Origin: Rubripirellula sp.
GTDB taxonomy: Bacteria > Planctomycetota > Planctomycetia > Pirellulales > Pirellulaceae
Assembly (NCBI GenBank): GCA_029213145.1
Contig: JARGNK010000034.1
Location: 3,010-51,161, forward strand
Length of the DNA stretch: 48,152 nt
Direction: 5' to 3'
Made by a program: the position numbers and the translations under genes. The notes under the pieces were generated by a model that saw only the letters and a program-made list of their open reading frames with translations, was not told the DNA's origin and did not search any database. This document shows, piece by piece, positions 1 through 9,847 of this stretch (position 1 is the first letter of the stretch; every line of letters begins with the position of its first letter).

Positions 1-75
1 TAATCACGCAGTTCAGTAATCACGCAGTTCAGTAATCACGCAGTTCAGTAATCACGCAGTTCAGTAATCACAGCG
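1..75. repeat. 16-bp tandem repeat array (partial)
   Basis: Four perfect head-to-tail copies of TAATCACGCAGTTCAG occupy 1-64. A fifth copy begins at 65 and diverges after about 7 bases. The array starts at base 1, so more copies may lie to the left. No coding role is visible. Confidence 0.95.
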
Positions 76-299
76 TTGCAATAAGGATCGGCATCTCGGT
101 CACGAAAACCCTTCCATTAAGTTAGATCGGTTTTGCAACGCCTCGTTCGTTCAGTTCCTCCGTTCTCGATATTTTCACGAGCTCGGATTCAACTGCGGCG
201 AAAAAGATAACGAATTGAAACTGTTATGTGCTTGGCAGTAGCATCAGAAAACGCTTTGAGATGAATGGATTCTGTCTGAGGATTGAAGTCGCAAGCTGG

Positions 300-1001
300 C
301 TACGTGATGAATCCCGGGTCTGATCTCGAATGGCGAGTTGCGTCAGGCGAACGTTTACAAAGCACAGCTTCGATTAGCTCTAAACGACGGCGCGTCGAAT
401 CACTTAAACGGTTAAGGGTCCGGAGGTAGCGCCGTTCTTTGCTCAAGTATTCAATGAACGACGGGTCACTCCGCCGAATGTTGAGTGGTCCGAACATCAA
501 CGCGGCTTCAAGATCCTCCTCTCCATAAGCGGGGTCGATTCCCAGTGCAGAGCGGAAGGTAAGGACTGTGTAGGGCCAGTGGCCCCAGGCGATTTGCTCC
601 TCGACCAAATGAAAGCCATTTTTCATTGCCCAGCGACGGACCAGTACCTGATCTCGATTTGGTTGCAAAACGACTTTCGGCGGAATTCGATCGGGATCAG
701 CCTGCAAGATAGCGACGATGGATCCTCCACCCATTCCACAGATGCTCAGGCTATCGGCTTCTCCAACCTCAAGCCCCTTCAATCCGTCAGCAAATCTCGC
801 TTCGCCATCGAGCCCTATCAATGCTTTTTGTGAATTCTCAAAAGGCTGACGCTTGTTCTCAACGGCGATCGCTGATTGAATCTGACCGTTCTTCAACAAT
901 GCGACCAGCAGATTGCCATGATCCGAGCCGACATCGGCGTGACAATCCGCCTGAATCTGTTTTGCCACAGTCTCTAAACGGAGGTCCAATTGAGGGAACA
1001 T
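300..1001 (-). CDS. trmK: TrmK-like tRNA (adenine-N1) methyltransferase
   Basis: A 233-residue class I SAM-dependent methyltransferase. The TrmK family methylates N1 of adenine 22 in tRNA, in the cytoplasm. Seen in the sequence: an N-terminal helix with LRLETVAKQI, then the SAM-binding motif I ADVGSDHGNL at about residues 22-31, an ENKRQPFENSQKAL segment that should contact the SAM ribose, FADGLKGLEVGEAD, the family signature CGMGGGSI near residue 90, and VLQPNRDQVLVRRW followed by E-x2-AWGHWPYTVL. The order and spacing fit TrmK (DUF633) well. The last 30 residues are basic and not recognisable. The ATG start sits at the motif-bearing N-terminus expected for the family. It stands alone, with no co-directional neighbour nearby. 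The exact target base is inferred from family membership. Confidence 0.78.
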   Translation of the reverse strand: MFPQLDLRLETVAKQIQADCHADVGSDHGNLLVALLKNGQIQSAIAVENKRQPFENSQKALIGLDGEARFADGLKGLEVGEADSLSICGMGGGSIVAILQADPDRIPPKVVLQPNRDQVLVRRWAMKNGFHLVEEQIAWGHWPYTVLTFRSALGIDPAYGEEDLEAALMFGPLNIRRSDPSFIEYLSKERRYLRTLNRLSDSTRRRLELIEAVLCKRSPDATRHSRSDPGFIT

Positions 1002-1979
1002 GCCACTCTCGAATGGATTGGTGGAGAGGTTTCAACTGCGTGGATGGCGCTGGTGAGATGCTTGGTACAAAGCCACTAAATGTAAATTCGTCACGCAACC
1101 GTCATGCTTTACTGATAGCCGTTCAAAGTCAAATTACCACGCGTGGTCAAGCAATGACCAGTGGACTCATGCCGAACATGAACCTCTTTTTGCTCCGCCG
1201 CTGTCGAGCGATCGATCGACAGCGTTTCAAGGTTCAGAGTCGCAAGAAGGGCGCTGCTTGCGTTGCCAGGAGGCATGAAGAGAATTCGAGCCCCAAAATA
1301 ACCGTGAGATAAATTGAGGGTTTAAGCCGCAATGCACTCGCAAGAAAAAGGGCCGAGCCCAGTGAATGAGATGCCTCGAAGCGTTTTGAGGAGGGCGTTA
1401 CGGCTTTCCGTCGCTGGTATCAAAATGAAATCTGCCTTGCTTTCGAGTTGCGCATTCAGCCGAAGCAGATGGCTCTGCCATATCCGCAAGGAAAGCGACC
1501 GAGAACAGGGTGTGGACGAAAAAGCGGGTTGGCCTTGGAGGGACCTGACGCTTTTCTGCTCCTCGCCACGCTCTAGCAGTCTTGTGCGGCTCTAGACAGT
1601 TTGATCGATTCACCAACCTAGAAACGAGTACTGCCCGCGCGGGCAACTCAGTTACAGAACGAACCCGATCGGTGTCTCGGAGACGTGTAAGAATCCGAGA
1701 CGATCATTGTTCTGAAACGAACTGTAAAGCTACAAGGTTTACCGTCGGTTCAGGAATCGCAATTACGAGGGCAGTGAGGGAATCGGCGTGTGTCTCATCT
1801 CGGTTGAAATGTGTGGTCCGACACTACCGGAAAGCCAATTTTCTCGGTGGTTGACCCTACGAACCAGGAATAAGTTGCAAATCAATCCGCATGTTTCATC
1901 TGGTCCAACCTATCACCCAGCAAATCTTAGACCGATTGGATTCTTAGCTGGTGAGTTTCGACACCCGAGCAAATGAAGG
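1002..1979. other. Intergenic region, no gene recognised
   Basis: I see no reading frame with recognisable protein character on either strand; the short open frames lack family motifs. It separates two minus-strand genes and should contain the promoter of the TrmK-like gene close to 1002. Confidence 0.5.
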
Positions 1980-3538
1980 TCATTGAACCTTTGTGAACAC
2001 CTCGGTCAAGACAGTGCCATCTCTTTCGACAAGCTTCGATCGGACTTCGGTTTCTGAGATGCGATTGATCTCGACTTTTCCATTAACGACTTCTCCCTCA
2101 GCATTGCGATTCCGATACCAACCGCTCATCTGATCTTTATCAACCTTGTTGAAGAGCACGGAAAAGAAAACGCCCTCGGCTCCGTAGGCATTGGCAACGA
2201 GTTGTTTGCGATCGGGTTGCCATCCAACTTGCTCTGTCAGAACGCTTCCGTCGGATTCAGTCCATCGACCGACTAGTACATCGACCTTTTCACTGGGTTG
2301 CTCCCAGGTAACTGATGCAGTCGTGTCATCACTTCTTTTGACTTTCCATTGGCCTAGCATCCACGTCCACGGGCAGCGTGCCGCTTCCCCGGTTTCCGGT
2401 GCCGCCCGAACTCGCCTTTTACACACACCTTGGAAGGCGTGGGGCTCTCCACTTTCGGTTTTTCCATTGATTGAAAATGTGTAGGTATCACCGTCATAGT
2501 CGACGACCCCTCGCGGATCTACGTTCGTGCCGGAGAGCACGTCCCACCAGCCAGCGACAACGTTCGCGGTATTGAAGGATGAGACAGCAACAACGGTGTC
2601 AGCATCGACGTATCCCGATTCAATGATGTCGGGATACCCATCACCGTTTATGTCCCCGAGAAAGGACCGCGATGTCGAAAAACCGTTTGGGATAGCGGCA
2701 ATGGTACTTTTTTCAGTGGCCAGGCCTTCATCGTCGACGAAAACGACCGTCTCGGCTCGCGTTACATAAATGTCTGCAATGCCGTCGCGATTGAAGTCTT
2801 GATAAGCCGCACCGTTACTGCCGGCGATTGATGCAATTCCGGTAACGAGTCCCGCGAAGCCGTTTGTATCCGTTGTGAAATTTGTCGTATCCGTTGGCGC
2901 GATATAAACCTGAAAATCATCGACGTAACCATCTGGCGCCGATCCAGTCGGACCGAGATTCGGCTGCGTACTGATGCGGACTCGACCATAGGTGATCCCT
3001 GTCTTCGCAGACGCAGGGACCCTCGCCCGCACCCCAAGCTGGTCTTGAATCTCGCTTGAGCTCGCAGCAACCTGCTCACCAGCATCATCCCAGTCACCAT
3101 CCCGATTCCAATCGACCCAGGCACTTACGAGCCAGCCCGAATTCGGATCATACCGGCCCTCGATGGGATCCCGATAAACATCTGCCGGAATTCCGACGTT
3201 GATCTCGAAGAATGAGCCTAAAGCCGCGCCGCGAACGTCTACGGAGTTTGTCCATGCCAGCGGGCTACCTACGTACTCCAGTGATGCATTCTGTTCGACC
3301 GTGGCGTGGGCTGTATGGACTCCGTTATCGCGAGCGTATCCACCGCTTCCGCCACCTACATAGTCGTGCCACGCCCCCCCTCAGCCAAGGTGACGGGGTA
3401 GGGCTCCGGCGCATCCCCGAAAAACGCTTTCAGCACTCGACGAGATTCCAACTGCTCCAAAGAAAGTCTTCGCCGACCATACTCATTCTTTTTTCTTCTT
3501 GATCTGATTTTGTGCATGAGCGAGCTGCTAGGTTTCAA
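1980..3538 (-). pseudogene. LEPR-XLL/GEVED/FG-GAP surface protein, frameshifted
   Basis: Two frames on the minus strand together encode one protein. The first (3538 down to 3356) opens with a basic stretch and RRRLSLEQLESRRVLKA, the planctomycete LEPR-XLL-type N-terminus of very large exported proteins, then FGDAPEPYPVTLAEGG. The next frame continues with HDYVGGGSGGYARDNGVHTA, a GEVED-like domain containing WVDWNRDGDWDDAGEQ and DGYVDDFQVYI, then FG-GAP/VCBS-like repeats (DFNRDGIADIYV, GDINGDGYPDIIESG). The break is at the C7 tract 3374-3380 (G7 on the coding strand): one extra G restores the frame. The last roughly 135 residues differ in character (WMLGQWKV, VGWQPDRKQLV) and resemble the small secreted lipocalin-like domain found in planctomycete proteins. 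Whether the shift is a mutation or a homopolymer sequencing error cannot be decided here. Start is at 3538, or at 3517. Confidence 0.72.
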
Positions 3539-4895
3539 AGAGCGTTCAATTGATTGACTGGATTCGAGTTTTTGCGATGGAGGTTTTCGGGGTGGGCTGA
3601 GAGCCTTTTTCTGTTGGATGGGGACTTATGTTGAGGTGCGACTCTCTCCCGTTACTCCACACGGTTTGCTAGATTTCGTCGCGTATTTCGCACAGCTTCG
3701 GTGGGTTGTGCTGCGAGGTCTCGGTGGGTTGCGCTGCGAGGTCATCGACGAGCCTTTTCCCTCAAACGTTGTTTCGTCCTTGTTGTGTTCTGCGAACGAA
3801 AGCAGATGTGAGTCTCAAAAAAATCAAAATTTCAGCAAATTATCTGGTGTGCAAGCTGTTATTGTCCTCGAATTCCTGGGTTTTTCGACCTGAGCTCACC
3901 GTACAAATGGTTTTGGGCGGGTGGGGTAAACGACCGGTGCGGTGGCCATCCCGGCCACGCTCACGCTTCAATCAGGTGTCGAGACCGGAGGAAGGTGATC
4001 CACCAATCCATTGTCGGTTCGCCTTAGTTCCGTCGACTTCACAGCTTGCATTGAGGATGACTCGGGGACTCTCTGTGCGTCCTGCTCGGCATTGACCATG
4101 GATTCCTCGCTGTTGCGTTCGTACCATTGGAGCCGCGACCGACGCGACTTTCTTCAATCTCTTCGAACGAAAGATGGGCACCGATAAAACGGGGATAGGC
4201 ATTTTTTAAGGACCGTATTTTCCGGTAGCAACTGATTAAGCGTGACATGATCTGATAGGGTCGCTTGTCCCGCGGGGCCGAGAAAGTCGAATCAGCGTTC
4301 TGGCCGAGGAGTTCATGACTTACGTCATCATCTGAGGTCTACTTTTTTCTATCGAAATTGCGTCTGACGATATTCCCTATAACCGCGTTTGGCCTCGTGT
4401 CGATGCGAGGGGTAAAACAGAATCGCATCAGGGACGAAGGGGGCGAAAGAAAGACAAACCACATGATGTGAGTCATGCGGGCGGTGCTTACTTGGGCTGG
4501 TGTGCTTCTTCTTACGGATTCTTGATCACGACGTCGCGAATGAAATGTTCACGTTGAATGGTGACGGGCATGATATGGGATGCACGCTTGTATTCTGGCC
4601 AACGTCTTTTGATACCAACGGAGTCTCGAGAGAAAAGTGGTGGGCATCAGCGACAAGAATTCTAAAAAAAACATTCAAATAGCGCGGATTCAAGTCCGAG
4701 TGATGCAGGCTTTCATCCGGGAACAGTCGTTTTTTGAGAAGCAAGACACAGCTCTGAAGAGCAGTCGACGGACTTCCAAAATCGAAATCAATGCTAAGCC
4801 TTCTGTTGGGAGCAGTGACTTGCTGAATCGCGATCCTTAATTTTTTACGATCTCGCTAGCTCTTTAAGATTCTGCCCCGCATCGATTGCAGGAAG
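3539..4895. other. Long gene-poor region
   Basis: No recognisable gene on either strand over about 1.35 kb. It holds a 23-bp tandem duplication (3698-3743). The short open frames at 3618-4095, 4500-4682 and 4637-4840 show no known motif and conflict with one another. Confidence 0.45.
3698..3743. repeat. 23-bp direct tandem duplication
   Basis: TCGGTGGGTTGYGCTGCGAG followed by GTC is present twice back to back (3698-3720 and 3721-3743). The copies differ at one base, T in the first and C in the second. It looks like a recent slippage duplication. Confidence 0.85.
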
Positions 4896-5455
4896 ATGAA
4901 ACGCACCCGATTTCGATTGAGCACGCTGCTGTTCTTAACAGCTTGTCTGGCTGCTGGATTTGCCACATAAAACAGGCGAAGCGATTGGTACATCAGTCAA
5001 TCCATATCACACGGTCTTGGGGACACGATCCATGTGGTTGCTCTTGAGAAACAAGATTCATTGATGCAACGGGTCGAATCAACTGATCGTGTATCGACTC
5101 AGCACAGGCGAGTTCCTCCACGAATTTGATGATGTCGGGTGGAGCCTTGAGATGCTGCAGTCGGGTCAGAATGGGCAGCTTTACGGATATCGTTCGCTCA
5201 GCGTCAGCCGAATGGATCCGACAACAGCCTAGAGTATTGTGTTGATGACAACCTCGGAAGATTGGCCGGAACAAGAGCTCATCAAAGGGCTTTCGGCGGA
5301 TGGACAATCGGTATTGCTTGCTGCGTAAGAAATTGATCTTGGTTCTTCTGCAGTCCGACCTGGAACCCCAAAAACTTACCGAATCCAGCGATCTCACCAG
5401 CGGAGAGTTGTGGTGGGAACGGCCAACGAGCGAAACGTTTTCATCTCATAAGTAA
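4896..5455 (+). pseudogene. Decayed gene for an exported beta-propeller-like protein
   Basis: An ATG at 4896 begins MKRTRFRLSTLLFLTACLAA, a very typical planctomycete start with a membrane or signal segment, but the frame stops at 4968-4970 after 24 residues. Downstream, a different frame (5083 on) reads LIVYRLSTGEFLHEFDDVGW and so on with protein-like composition, is cut by an in-frame TAG at 5230-5232, continues to a TAA at 5326-5328, and then a third frame gives ESSDLTSGELWWERPTSETF, ending at 5455. The phrases 'RLSTGEFLHEF' and 'DLTSGELWW' look like blades of a WD/PQQ-type propeller. Several stops and at least two shifts mean this is a true relic rather than a single sequencing error. The parent family is not identified with certainty. 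Confidence 0.55.
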
Positions 5456-5859
5456 TTGAATGCCTAAAAAGAATCGTCCCACGGGGCGGAGTTTTGCTTA
5501 CGGCTTCCCGAACTCCTGCATTGGCTTACATTGCGCGTTCCAATGGGTTAAGCCGGTAGTGATTCCGATGATTCTAACAAACGATCTGCAAGTTAGGTGC
5601 TGATTCTTGAAAGAGGTTTGCAGCTCGATTTAGGAATGTTGATGCAGCAGCGATTCGATCTCACGTTGGATATCTTGGGCGCCTGGGTCTGCGCGTTGAA
5701 CGTCGGAGATTGTTGGATTCGTCCGACGATGATTCCAACATGATGACGCTACCAATCTCGCTTAACTTTCATGCAGCGTTTTCAGAAACGCAAGCAATTC
5801 ACCTCTTTATCTTGCTCATTTGGGGCGGGCCTGTCTGGAGCCGGGTGTGGGTAGCGTTC
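5456..5859. other. Intergenic region between convergent units
   Basis: About 400 bp between the decayed plus-strand gene and the end of the minus-strand sulfatase. It may carry more debris of the former, but no frame is convincing and I see no clear terminator hairpin. Confidence 0.35.
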
Positions 5860-7212
5860 TCAATCTGTATTCTTTCTCCGCTTCATTGTCGGCGATGGAT
5901 CAATCACGGTTTCGAGATAAGTTTTCAGCCGCGTGTGGAGTTGCTTGGCTTTGTCAGCCTGTTTGGTAGACAAATCAAGCTCTTCGGCGATATCGTCAAC
6001 GACATTGAAGAGCTTCGCCGATTGAATTTCACGCTTCGCATTCACCTCTGCCAGTAGCTTCCATTTTCCGGACCGAATCACCGCCATGCCCTGCCGGGGG
6101 CGAGAGAAAATCAAGCCATCGGTCGGACGTTTCACTGAGTCGGTTTTCGGATCGGAAAACAGAGTGACAAAGCTTCCTCCATCGAGTTCCTCCGAGAGAT
6201 TGCCTTTGCCACCAGCCAATTCATAAAAGGTAGGTAGAAAGTCGTAGCCTACCACTGGGACCCGACAAACCGACCCAGCTTCGATAGAGGGCCCCCGAAC
6301 CATGAAGGGTACTCGAATACCGCCTTCGAGCAGAGAATGCTTGGCGCCGGACAAGGGGACATTCGGCGGAGGGCTCTTTGGATCTCCGCCGGGAACGGTG
6401 CCGCGTCCTCCGTTGTCCGTCGTAAAAACCACATAGGTATTGTCAGCTATTCCAAGTGCATCCAACTCATCCAGGAGCCTACCAATGCCGCTATCGAGTT
6501 CTTCAAGCATTCCGGCCCATCCTTGCGAATAAGCCCGATCAGGGACGCCTTTGTCCTGATACTTCGACAGTGACGTCTGCAGCAATTCGGTTCGCAGATG
6601 CACTGCATAGTAACTGACCTGCGTATAGAAAGGCTTGCCTGCTTTGGTTTGCGCCCGTATGAATTCGATCGACTGATCGGTGACGGAGTCGGTACGTTTC
6701 GGATCTTCGACGATGTGGGCCGGCTGCATCTTATCGGCCATGCCTCCCGTGACGTTTCCTGTGTGCCCGTCGCTCACGTCGTAGCCACACTCTTTTGGCG
6801 AAGAAATCATCTTCTCCCCCCACTTCCCAAAGTGGGCACATCGGTAATCAGGATTCGCCTGCTTCAGTGCCCGTGGAAGGGTCATATGATCAGCTGGTAC
6901 CCACTTACTGACGAATTCCGTTCCAGATCGCGCCACGCTCGTCCCGCAGAGAATGCTGCGTCGGGTCGGCGTGCAAAGTGGGGCGGGCGAATACCCACCG
7001 GTAAAACGCATTCCCTCTTCGGCTATCCGATCCATCGCTGGAGTGTGAAGGTAGCTGGAGCCAGTCTCTGGGTTTTCCGGATCCATTAAACCCGACCGCT
7101 GACTCCAACCCTGGTCATCGGTCAGAATCAAAATGATATTTGGCGAATCAGCCCGGAGGGATCCAATGAACCCGAGCAGGGTGGTCAACAGACAAAAGAG
7201 TTGTTTCGTCAT
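5860..7212 (-). CDS. Secreted formylglycine-dependent sulfatase
   Basis: A 450-residue sulfatase that should hydrolyse sulfate esters outside the cytoplasm after a Cys is converted to formylglycine. I chose the ATG at 7212 because it gives a classical signal peptide (MTKQLFCLLTTLLGFIGSLRA); the open frame extends 40 residues further without signal character. Seen: metal-binding TDDQGW (Asp32, Asp33), the activation motif CTPTR (Cys80 to Arg84), HFGKWG, VSYYAVHLR with the active-site His, FTTDNGG with the second metal-binding Asp-Asn pair, and a GAKHSLLEGGIRVPFMVRGP stretch. All key catalytic positions are present, so it should be active. Length is usual for the compact planctomycete S1 sulfatases. 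The substrate cannot be told. Its upstream neighbour on the same strand is the wreck of another sulfatase, so this may be what remains of a sulfatase cluster. Confidence 0.9.
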   Translation of the reverse strand: MTKQLFCLLTTLLGFIGSLRADSPNIILILTDDQGWSQRSGLMDPENPETGSSYLHTPAMDRIAEEGMRFTGGYSPAPLCTPTRRSILCGTSVARSGTEFVSKWVPADHMTLPRALKQANPDYRCAHFGKWGEKMISSPKECGYDVSDGHTGNVTGGMADKMQPAHIVEDPKRTDSVTDQSIEFIRAQTKAGKPFYTQVSYYAVHLRTELLQTSLSKYQDKGVPDRAYSQGWAGMLEELDSGIGRLLDELDALGIADNTYVVFTTDNGGRGTVPGGDPKSPPPNVPLSGAKHSLLEGGIRVPFMVRGPSIEAGSVCRVPVVGYDFLPTFYELAGGKGNLSEELDGGSFVTLFSDPKTDSVKRPTDGLIFSRPRQGMAVIRSGKWKLLAEVNAKREIQSAKLFNVVDDIAEELDLSTKQADKAKQLHTRLKTYLETVIDPSPTMKRRKNTD

Positions 7213-7291
7213 TATCGCGTTTAAGGTAGCGGAGCGATTCAGTAGAGCATCCCATATTCTGAACCAGCTGTTCAGCGACGGGTTCGATTCG

Positions 7292-8005
7292 TTATTCAAT
7301 GTCGAAATGCGATTGAGTATGATAAGCCGCAATTCGATTGTTTGTTTGCCCAGAATTTTTTTCTGACGAAAAGACTAGTAGCCTCTTTTCCCTCTTTAGG
7401 CGGATGCTGCTGCGGTCCAACGGAGCAAAATCTTTCACGAGTGACGCACTGCTGCGAGGCGAACGGTCCGGTATTGCGCTGAGGCGGGGCATTGGCACGA
7501 CCGCCTCTTTCGTGAGGGCTGATTCACTGCAGCTTGGTTTGAGAACAATTCCCGGATCCCCTTCGGAACAGGTGTAGTAAACCTGGGCTTGATACTCGCC
7601 TTCGACCTGCACATCGGCGTTCCAGGAAATGGTGTCCTCCTCACTCACTCAGCTTTTAGAGAACGAGCAATCGGGAGGTCTGCCGGATCACGAAATGTAT
7701 TCCGTGCAAATCGCGACGTGAGCAGGTAATTGAGTGAAATCAAAGTTTGGGTGCCCAATTGTGAAAAGCCGATCATCTTTACCCGCCCGCTGGGCTGCAT
7801 CGTTTTGCATATCGTCACCTCCACCCAACACGCCGAGCCAGAATCGTTGGCTTTGTACACAGGCTTTTAATTTGAAGTGATTCACGCTGTGGGTGGTCAG
7901 GCCAGCTTGCGGTGTCTTCGATCAGAAGAGGCGTAAGGCTGACTCCATCCATCGGTAACGCATAGGTGTCATTGATGCCGGCCAGATTGGGCAGGTTGGG
8001 TGTCA
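7292..8005 (-). pseudogene. C-terminal remnant of an arylsulfatase
   Basis: Reading the minus strand from about 8005, one frame gives LPNLAGINDTYALPMDGVSL and TPLLIEDTASWPDHP, as found before the C-terminal part of arylsulfatases, and stops at 7815-7817. A second frame gives DDRLFTIGHPNFDFTQLPA. A third (7648 to 7292) gives ISWNADVQVEGEYQAQVYYT, then C-SEGD and ASLVKDFAPLDRSSIRLKR, matching the beta-sandwich that closes planctomycete arylsulfatases (usual form: W-D-V-x-V...Y-YTC...E-x-YVKDF-x-PL). The N-terminal half with the CxPxR motif is missing, and the fragment ends almost against the neighbouring gene at 8107. At least two frame changes and a stop make it non-functional. Confidence 0.75.
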
Positions 8006-8106
8006 GACCAATGCTTTCGGAGAAGGAGATTCAGGCCATCCTTCGTTTCGCCAAATCGCGATCTGGGTTTCCGAGCATTCAAGGATTTCGTACGAGCATC
8101 CATGAT

Positions 8107-9843
8107 CTACGCGTCAATTTCAATTTCTTCATCAACGGGTTGCGCCTGGCACGCCAAAATGAACCCATCTGTTGCCTCCCCAGGTGTTAAGGCGTCGGTC
8201 GACTCCATGTGCACGCGGCCCGAGACACAACGGACTTTGCATTGACCGCAGATACCAGACCGGCACTCAAATGGCAGCGAGACTCCGGCCTGCTCAGCGG
8301 CCTCAAGCATGGTGACCTGCCCGCTGATATCGATACTTTGGCCGGAGCTTGCAAAGACCACAGTGGCAGATTCCGCGATGTCGCCCTGGTTGGTTCCATT
8401 TGACAACACGTCGGTGTCATTCGACGGTTTCAAGGAGACAAACGCCTCTGTCGCGATGGAGTCGGATGGAACTCCTATTGATTCTAAGTTCTGACGCATG
8501 GATTCCATCAGTGCATCCGGGCCGCAGAGGAACACAGGAAGATCTTGAATATTTGGGATGAAGTCTCGCAGCGATTCTGCTTCCATGTAGCCGGATGCAG
8601 ATTGCCAACGATTACCTACGTCGATACGAGGTTGGGCTCCGTTGGAAATCCGCTCATCTTCCGGTAATCCACGGCTGAAAAATGTTTTGACGCGCAACTG
8701 TTCGAAGCGTTGCACGAGGTCGCTTAATTCATCATCAAAGATCATATCCCGCTGACTTCGAATCGCGTTGGCAAAGTGTATTTTTCCAGTCCATCCATGG
8801 TCCGTCAGATAGCGGAGGATCGACATTAGTGGTGTGATGCCGACTCCTCCGGCAATTAGCACCACTTCGTCATACTCGGTTCCATCGAAATAAAACTGAC
8901 CTGCCGGTGCCGCAATGCGGATGCGGTCTCCAGCATTAATCGAGTCGTGAAGGAAGCGTGACGCCGTGCCCTGCTCGTCGCGTTTGATAGTCAGTTCGAC
9001 ATAACCGCGCTGACTTGGCGAGGATGCGATGGTGTACGAACGTTTGACTGTTTGTCCCTCAATTTCCAAAGTTAAGGTCATGTACTGCCCGGGGCGATGA
9101 ACGAATGGAATGTCACCACCGTCAGGGTTGATGAATCGGAACGTTTTCACATCATGGGTTTCCCGACGTATGTTCGCCACTAGTAGCTCGCCGCGATAGA
9201 AGGTCGAAGTCTGATTTTTCGACGTAGTGACCGGACCTGTCGAAAATGCCTTCTGTCTCAGGTCGGTGTAATGCTTGACGGCGCGGAAGCCCAAGATCGG
9301 TGTCAGGACGGCGGCAAAGGCCAAGGGTTGTCGAACATCACTTTTCACCAGCATGTAGTAGTGAAGGACACCAAGAATTGCTGCTGTGTATGTCAAGCGG
9401 TGAAGCCATTTCCAACGCACTGGTCCGAGCCGTCGGATCATGCCGTTAGTGCTTGTAACGGCCAACGGCAACATGATCGATAAGCCGACAAAACCAACCA
9501 AAAGGAATCGTCGTGTAACAATCTCATCAATCGTGCTTGAGAGACTTCCCATGCGGTCATAAATGACGTAGATGCTAAAATGCAAGGCTGCGTAGGCAAA
9601 TCCATAAAGACCCAGCGCACGGCGATAGGCAACTAATGAGCTCCAACCAGTGACCACACGCACAGGAGTAATCAACAGCGATAGGAACAGGAATACCAAG
9701 GAGAGAATCCCTGTGATATGAATTGCGTTGTTAACGGCATTGGCTCCCAATTGGCCATGCCACGCATCCCAGGTCAGCATGATCAACGGACCCGCGCCGG
9801 CAATCACTACGAGATTGCGAAAGTAGGCAATGTTTTCTTTCAT
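8107..9843 (-). CDS. MsrQ-like heme membrane domain fused to FNR and 2Fe-2S ferredoxin domains
   Basis: A 578-residue electron-transfer fusion. Residues 1 to about 200 are a multi-pass ferric-reductase/MsrQ (YedZ)-type heme b membrane domain with histidines in AALHFSIYVIYD, KWLHRLTY and LGVLHYYMLVK. Residues about 213-310 form an FAD domain (HRPGQYMTLTLEIEG, VKRSYTIASSPS), then an NAD(P)-binding part (VVLIAGGVGITPLMSILRYL; FLCGPDALM). Residues about 490-578 are a plant-type 2Fe-2S ferredoxin with Cys527, 532, 535 and 565 (ECRSGICGQCK...ILACQA). It should carry electrons from NAD(P)H through FAD and iron-sulfur to membrane heme and then to the periplasmic MsrP encoded 4 bp upstream. In classical MsrQ the cytoplasmic flavin reductase is a separate protein; here it is built in. 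The electron path is inferred from domain order and pairing. Confidence 0.85.
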   Translation of the reverse strand: MKENIAYFRNLVVIAGAGPLIMLTWDAWHGQLGANAVNNAIHITGILSLVFLFLSLLITPVRVVTGWSSLVAYRRALGLYGFAYAALHFSIYVIYDRMGSLSSTIDEIVTRRFLLVGFVGLSIMLPLAVTSTNGMIRRLGPVRWKWLHRLTYTAAILGVLHYYMLVKSDVRQPLAFAAVLTPILGFRAVKHYTDLRQKAFSTGPVTTSKNQTSTFYRGELLVANIRRETHDVKTFRFINPDGGDIPFVHRPGQYMTLTLEIEGQTVKRSYTIASSPSQRGYVELTIKRDEQGTASRFLHDSINAGDRIRIAAPAGQFYFDGTEYDEVVLIAGGVGITPLMSILRYLTDHGWTGKIHFANAIRSQRDMIFDDELSDLVQRFEQLRVKTFFSRGLPEDERISNGAQPRIDVGNRWQSASGYMEAESLRDFIPNIQDLPVFLCGPDALMESMRQNLESIGVPSDSIATEAFVSLKPSNDTDVLSNGTNQGDIAESATVVFASSGQSIDISGQVTMLEAAEQAGVSLPFECRSGICGQCKVRCVSGRVHMESTDALTPGEATDGFILACQAQPVDEEIEIDA

Positions 9844-9847
9844 GCGA

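Noticed and set aside
1..75. CRISPR array
   Set aside because: The 16-bp units are directly adjacent with no spacers.
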